Below the pieces are notes generated by a model. That model made no database searches and was not told where the DNA came from. It saw only the letters and a program-made list of their open reading frames with translations. From assembly GCA_000375685.1 (NCBI GenBank), contig AQVQ01000029.1, positions 1 through 15,911 on the forward strand: a stretch of 15,911 nt of DNA. Reading direction: 5' to 3'. This DNA comes from a crenarchaeote SCGC AAA261-N23. GTDB lineage: Archaea; Thermoproteota; Thermoprotei; Gearchaeales; Gearchaeaceae. This document shows, in pieces, positions 14,304 through 15,911 of the stretch. How positions within the stretch are numbered: the stretch's first letter is position 1; each line of letters starts with the position of its first letter. Both the position numbers and the translations under genes were made by a program.

Positions 14304-15011
14304 TCAGAAATGGACAGGAAGGTCGTCAGTTTCAAAAATGACTGTTCCGCTTTTATCTAGGAAAAACTTTACTGCATGAATTTCAACATTATATTTCTTA
14401 TTAGCCTCTTCAATCAATCTTGAAAGAACTTCGTCTCCTTCCTTTGAAGGCTTGAAAGCCTTTGCATTAGGATGAGCAGCTATGAAACATATTATACTTC
14501 TTATTCCCATTTTTGAGAGTTTAATAATATCCTCAACATGCTTTCTTCCTCTCAAGCTTGGACAATCAGGATACATTGAATAGTATCCATCGAATAAAAC
14601 CGCAGATTTTATCTCGAGAAAAATATCTTTATCATTTTCTTTAAATAAGTAATCGATTAAGGAATTGAATACCTTAACATTTCTTTTTACAAGCTTTGCT
14701 TTCTTTAGCCATTCAATCATACCTTTATCTTGAAGAATTTCAAAGATCTGCATTTGAAATCTTGTATCTATCAAAGTATAATATTCTTCATTTACATAGG
14801 TTCCAATTAAGGTATACTTAAGCTTTTTAATATTGTTTCTTTCTATGCACATAGCCTTGTTTCCTTCGAATATGATATCCTTAAGTCTTCCTGTATTGGT
14901 TAGTAGTGCATAGTCTTCTTTTTCATCGATTTTAATTTTTACAGTAAACCTGTTTACCCTTTCTTTGATAGAACAAAGCTTTATTTTATCAAATCTAAAT
15001 ACTTTAATCAT
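14304..15011 (-). CDS. SfsA family protein (DNA/RNA nuclease-like fold)
   Basis: A 235-residue protein. The N-terminal part is an OB-fold-like region with LLTNTGRLKDII at 37-48, matching the N-T-G-R/S motif of SfsA. The C-terminal domain has NSLIDYLF at 116-123 and LEIKSAVL at 132-139; these give Asp120, Glu133 and Lys135 of a PD-(D/E)xK nuclease core. Then comes YPDCPSLRGRKHVEDI at 147-162, where the family has F-P-D-A-x-x-x-R-G-x-x-H. E. coli SfsA was named for sugar fermentation stimulation; a nuclease activity has been proposed for the family. Asp17-type spacing of the N-terminus is looser than in bacterial members. ATG start at 15011, with TATA-like ATATAAATAA upstream on the minus strand (15039-15030). 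It is divergent from the CBS gene with only 34 bases between starts. Confidence 0.9.
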   Translation of the reverse strand: MIKVFRFDKIKLCSIKERVNRFTVKIKIDEKEDYALLTNTGRLKDIIFEGNKAMCIERNNIKKLKYTLIGTYVNEEYYTLIDTRFQMQIFEILQDKGMIEWLKKAKLVKRNVKVFNSLIDYLFKENDKDIFLEIKSAVLFDGYYSMYPDCPSLRGRKHVEDIIKLSKMGIRSIICFIAAHPNAKAFKPSKEGDEVLSRLIEEANKKYNVEIHAVKFFLDKSGTVIFETDDLPVHF

Positions 15012-15045
15012 TTAAATTCATAACGTTTATTATTTATATGAGATT
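15012..15045. promoter_or_regulatory. 34-base divergent promoter, sfsA-like gene / CBS gene
   Basis: For the minus-strand gene, ATATAAATAA (15039-15030) is centred about 24 bases before the ATG at 15011. For the plus-strand gene, TTTAAATT at 15011-15018 is about 31 bases before the ATG at 15046 and overlaps the other gene's start codon by one base. Two full promoters must interleave in this space, so simultaneous use looks impossible. Confidence 0.45.
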
Positions 15046-15438
15046 ATGTTACAAAAGCTTGTTAAAGATATAATGAGACATGATATACTGGTAACAGCTT
15101 CTCCCGATACTAAGTTGTTGGATGCTATAAAGAAAATGGCTAATTACAATGTTGGCAGTGTAGTAGTTCTTGAAAATGAAAGAATTGTAGGAATTTTAAC
15201 TGAGAGAGACGTGGTAAAAGCTTTAGCAAAGGGAATAAGTCTTGAGGAAAAAGTAGAAAATGTTATGACTAAAAATCCAATTACGATCTCATATAATGAA
15301 TATATCAACAAAGCTTTGTTCTTGATGAGTGAAAATAACATAAGGCATTTACCAGTCGTGAACAAAGAGGGAAAACTTGTAGGCATGATTTCAATAAGGG
15401 ATATAGCAAAAGTTAGACAAGAGTGGCTTATTGAGTAA
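15046..15438 (+). CDS. Protein with two CBS domains
   Basis: A 130-residue protein made only of a CBS pair (Bateman module). CBS1 covers about 7-63 (VKDIM, then NVGSVVVLENERIVGILTERDVV) and CBS2 about 70-126 (VENVMTKNPITIS, then NIRHLPVVNKEGKLVGMISIRDIAK). Such modules bind adenine nucleotides (AMP, ATP, S-adenosylmethionine) and regulate partner proteins. Stand-alone copies are common in archaea and their partners are usually unknown. The hallmark G-I-L-T-E-R-D and G-M-I-S-I-R-D segments, with Asp at 55 and 119, are the usual ribose-contact positions, so nucleotide binding is likely retained. ATG start with a short upstream region and no Shine-Dalgarno site. T-rich sequence follows the stop. 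Confidence 0.93.
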   Translation: MLQKLVKDIMRHDILVTASPDTKLLDAIKKMANYNVGSVVVLENERIVGILTERDVVKALAKGISLEEKVENVMTKNPITISYNEYINKALFLMSENNIRHLPVVNKEGKLVGMISIRDIAKVRQEWLIE

Positions 15439-15451
15439 CTTTTATCTTTTA
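15437..15451 (+). terminator. T-rich stretch after the CBS gene
   Basis: The sequence right after the stop codon carries two runs of four T, which may serve as an archaeal T-run terminator. The run lengths are short, so the call is weak. Confidence 0.3.
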
Positions 15452-15506
15452 AACATTAAAAAATAAAAAACTGAGATTTTTCACTTAAAAACTTTCATAT
15501 CCTAAA

Positions 15507-15643
15507 TCAATTGAGAAGAAACACTTCAATCTTAAATTTCTTATCACCTATTGAGAAATTTATAACGATTAATTTATTCACTTTTTTCTGCGAATATAGC
15601 ATTTCAGAAATAATATTTGCTGATCCCCATTCTTTGGTGGGCC
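15507..15643 (-). pseudogene. 3' end of an unidentified gene, cut at the inverted-repeat junction
   Basis: The minus strand reads an open frame of 44 residues, PTKEWGSANIISEML through to KKFKIEVFLLN, ending in TGA at 15509-15507. The composition and strand pattern look coding, and there is no plausible start codon near its 5' end. Going upstream, the frame meets the repeat boundary at 15643/15644 and an in-frame TGA appears within five codons inside the repeat. The simplest reading is that the body of a gene once continued here and was replaced, really or by assembly error, with inverted DUF2258 sequence. I do not recognise the protein family. It converges on the CBS gene. Confidence 0.5.
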
Positions 15644-15693
15644 GAGACTCTCAATAGTAGTAAATTAAGAAAGAATAATTTAGCAACTTTATC

Positions 15694-15703
15694 CTTATAT
15701 ATT
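15694..15703 (+). promoter_or_regulatory. TATA box of the right DUF2258 copy
   Basis: CTTATATATT, centred about 27 bases before the ATG at 15725 and identical to the box of the left copy, so the second copy carries a complete promoter. Confidence 0.55.
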
Positions 15704-15724
15704 TCTATTCTATGATTAACATAT

Positions 15725-15911
15725 ATGCCAACACTAAACACTGGAACAGTAATAGCTGGTGCATATGCTGATAAAGTTAGAAGGACACTCTTTGCCTTAA
15801 CTAGAAATCTTCAAGAGAGCGGTGCAATAAAGAGTGAGGATGTAGCATACGGTGCAGCTGTCTTAAATCAAATACTTTATAAAATAATTGTTGAAAAATT
15901 AAGATGCGACA
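15725..15911 (+). CDS. DUF2258 family protein (right copy, partial at window edge)
   Basis: The first 62 codons plus one base are present (MPTLNTGTVI through EKLRCD), identical in DNA to the left copy at 7649-7463. Promoter and start are intact. Whether the gene is complete cannot be seen. Identity in both coding and non-coding bases means a very recent duplication, gene conversion or an assembly chimera rather than an old paralogue. Confidence 0.8.
   Translation, partial: MPTLNTGTVIAGAYADKVRRTLFALTRNLQESGAIKSEDVAYGAAVLNQILYKIIVEKLRCD

Larger units (their letters stand above)
15644..15911. repeat. Right arm of a perfect 268-base inverted repeat (runs off the window)
   Basis: Identical to the minus strand of 7463-7730 over the whole visible length. 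The inner edge at 15644 is sharp (GAGACTCTC). Identity continues to the last base of the window, so the true length is at least 268 bases. The 7913 bases between the arms carry the antiporter-to-CBS gene block and the gene tail at 15507. Confidence 0.97.

Noticed and set aside
15615..15655. GC-rich stretch with GGTGGGCCGAG that looked like a tRNA end
   Set aside because: No acceptor pairing, T-loop or anticodon arm can be built around it; it is better explained as coding sequence of the cut gene on the minus strand meeting the repeat.
7463..15911. Terminal repeat as a sign of a circular replicon
   Set aside because: The copies are inverted, not direct, and one is internal, so they do not indicate circular closure; an invertible block or a chimera is the proper reading.
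1..15911. CRISPR array or phage-defence cluster
   Set aside because: No regularly spaced short repeats and no cas or known defence genes are present; the Lhr helicase alone is a housekeeping-type gene.

Overview
The window is about 15.9 kb of AT-rich DNA that reads as a compact archaeal chromosome segment. Archaeal signs are a coenzyme F420 cluster (cofD-cofC-cofE), an Lhr-type helicase with a C-terminal zinc ribbon, small DUF5679 and DUF2258 proteins, and TATA-like boxes 24-31 bases upstream of most first-gene start codons, as expected for leaderless transcripts. DUF2258, the kleisin/KITE pair and the S-layer-style DUF4382 protein fit a TACK (Thermoproteota-like) archaeon, but no rRNA is present to place it more closely. 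TTG or GTG starts are common.

Left third (1-4097): the 5' part of a ThiI-type tRNA thiolation gene runs off the left edge on the minus strand. It is followed by a rhomboid protease gene (minus). A compact divergent promoter separates the rhomboid from the plus-strand operon cofD-cofC-cofE, which makes the F420 side-chain precursor and adds glutamate. A DUF309 gene faces cofE end to end.

Middle (4098-7806): a 942-residue Lhr-family helicase (plus), a tandem ACGG-T-run terminator-like region, the DUF5679 mini-protein (plus) and the DUF2258 gene (minus). A structured intergenic region of about 160 bases follows.

Right half (7807-15438): a minus-strand operon, cysS > scpA-like kleisin > KITE (ScpB/Nse3-like) > CaCA antiporter, with ATGA overlaps. 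Then come an isocitrate-dehydrogenase-family gene, a membrane-anchored winged-helix regulator (both minus), a divergent DUF4382 surface protein (plus), an SfsA-family protein (minus) and a two-CBS-domain protein (plus).

Right edge (15439-15911): the tail of an unidentified minus-strand gene is cut abruptly at 15643. From 15644 to the window end the sequence is a perfect inverted copy of 7463-7730, that is, the DUF2258 promoter plus its first 62 codons. This is either a real inverted duplication, which could let the intervening 7.9 kb flip, or an assembly/amplification chimera. The other notable item is the small KITE protein, whose C-terminal motif resembles the eukaryotic Nse3/MAGE domain and which lies beside its kleisin with no SMC gene in view.
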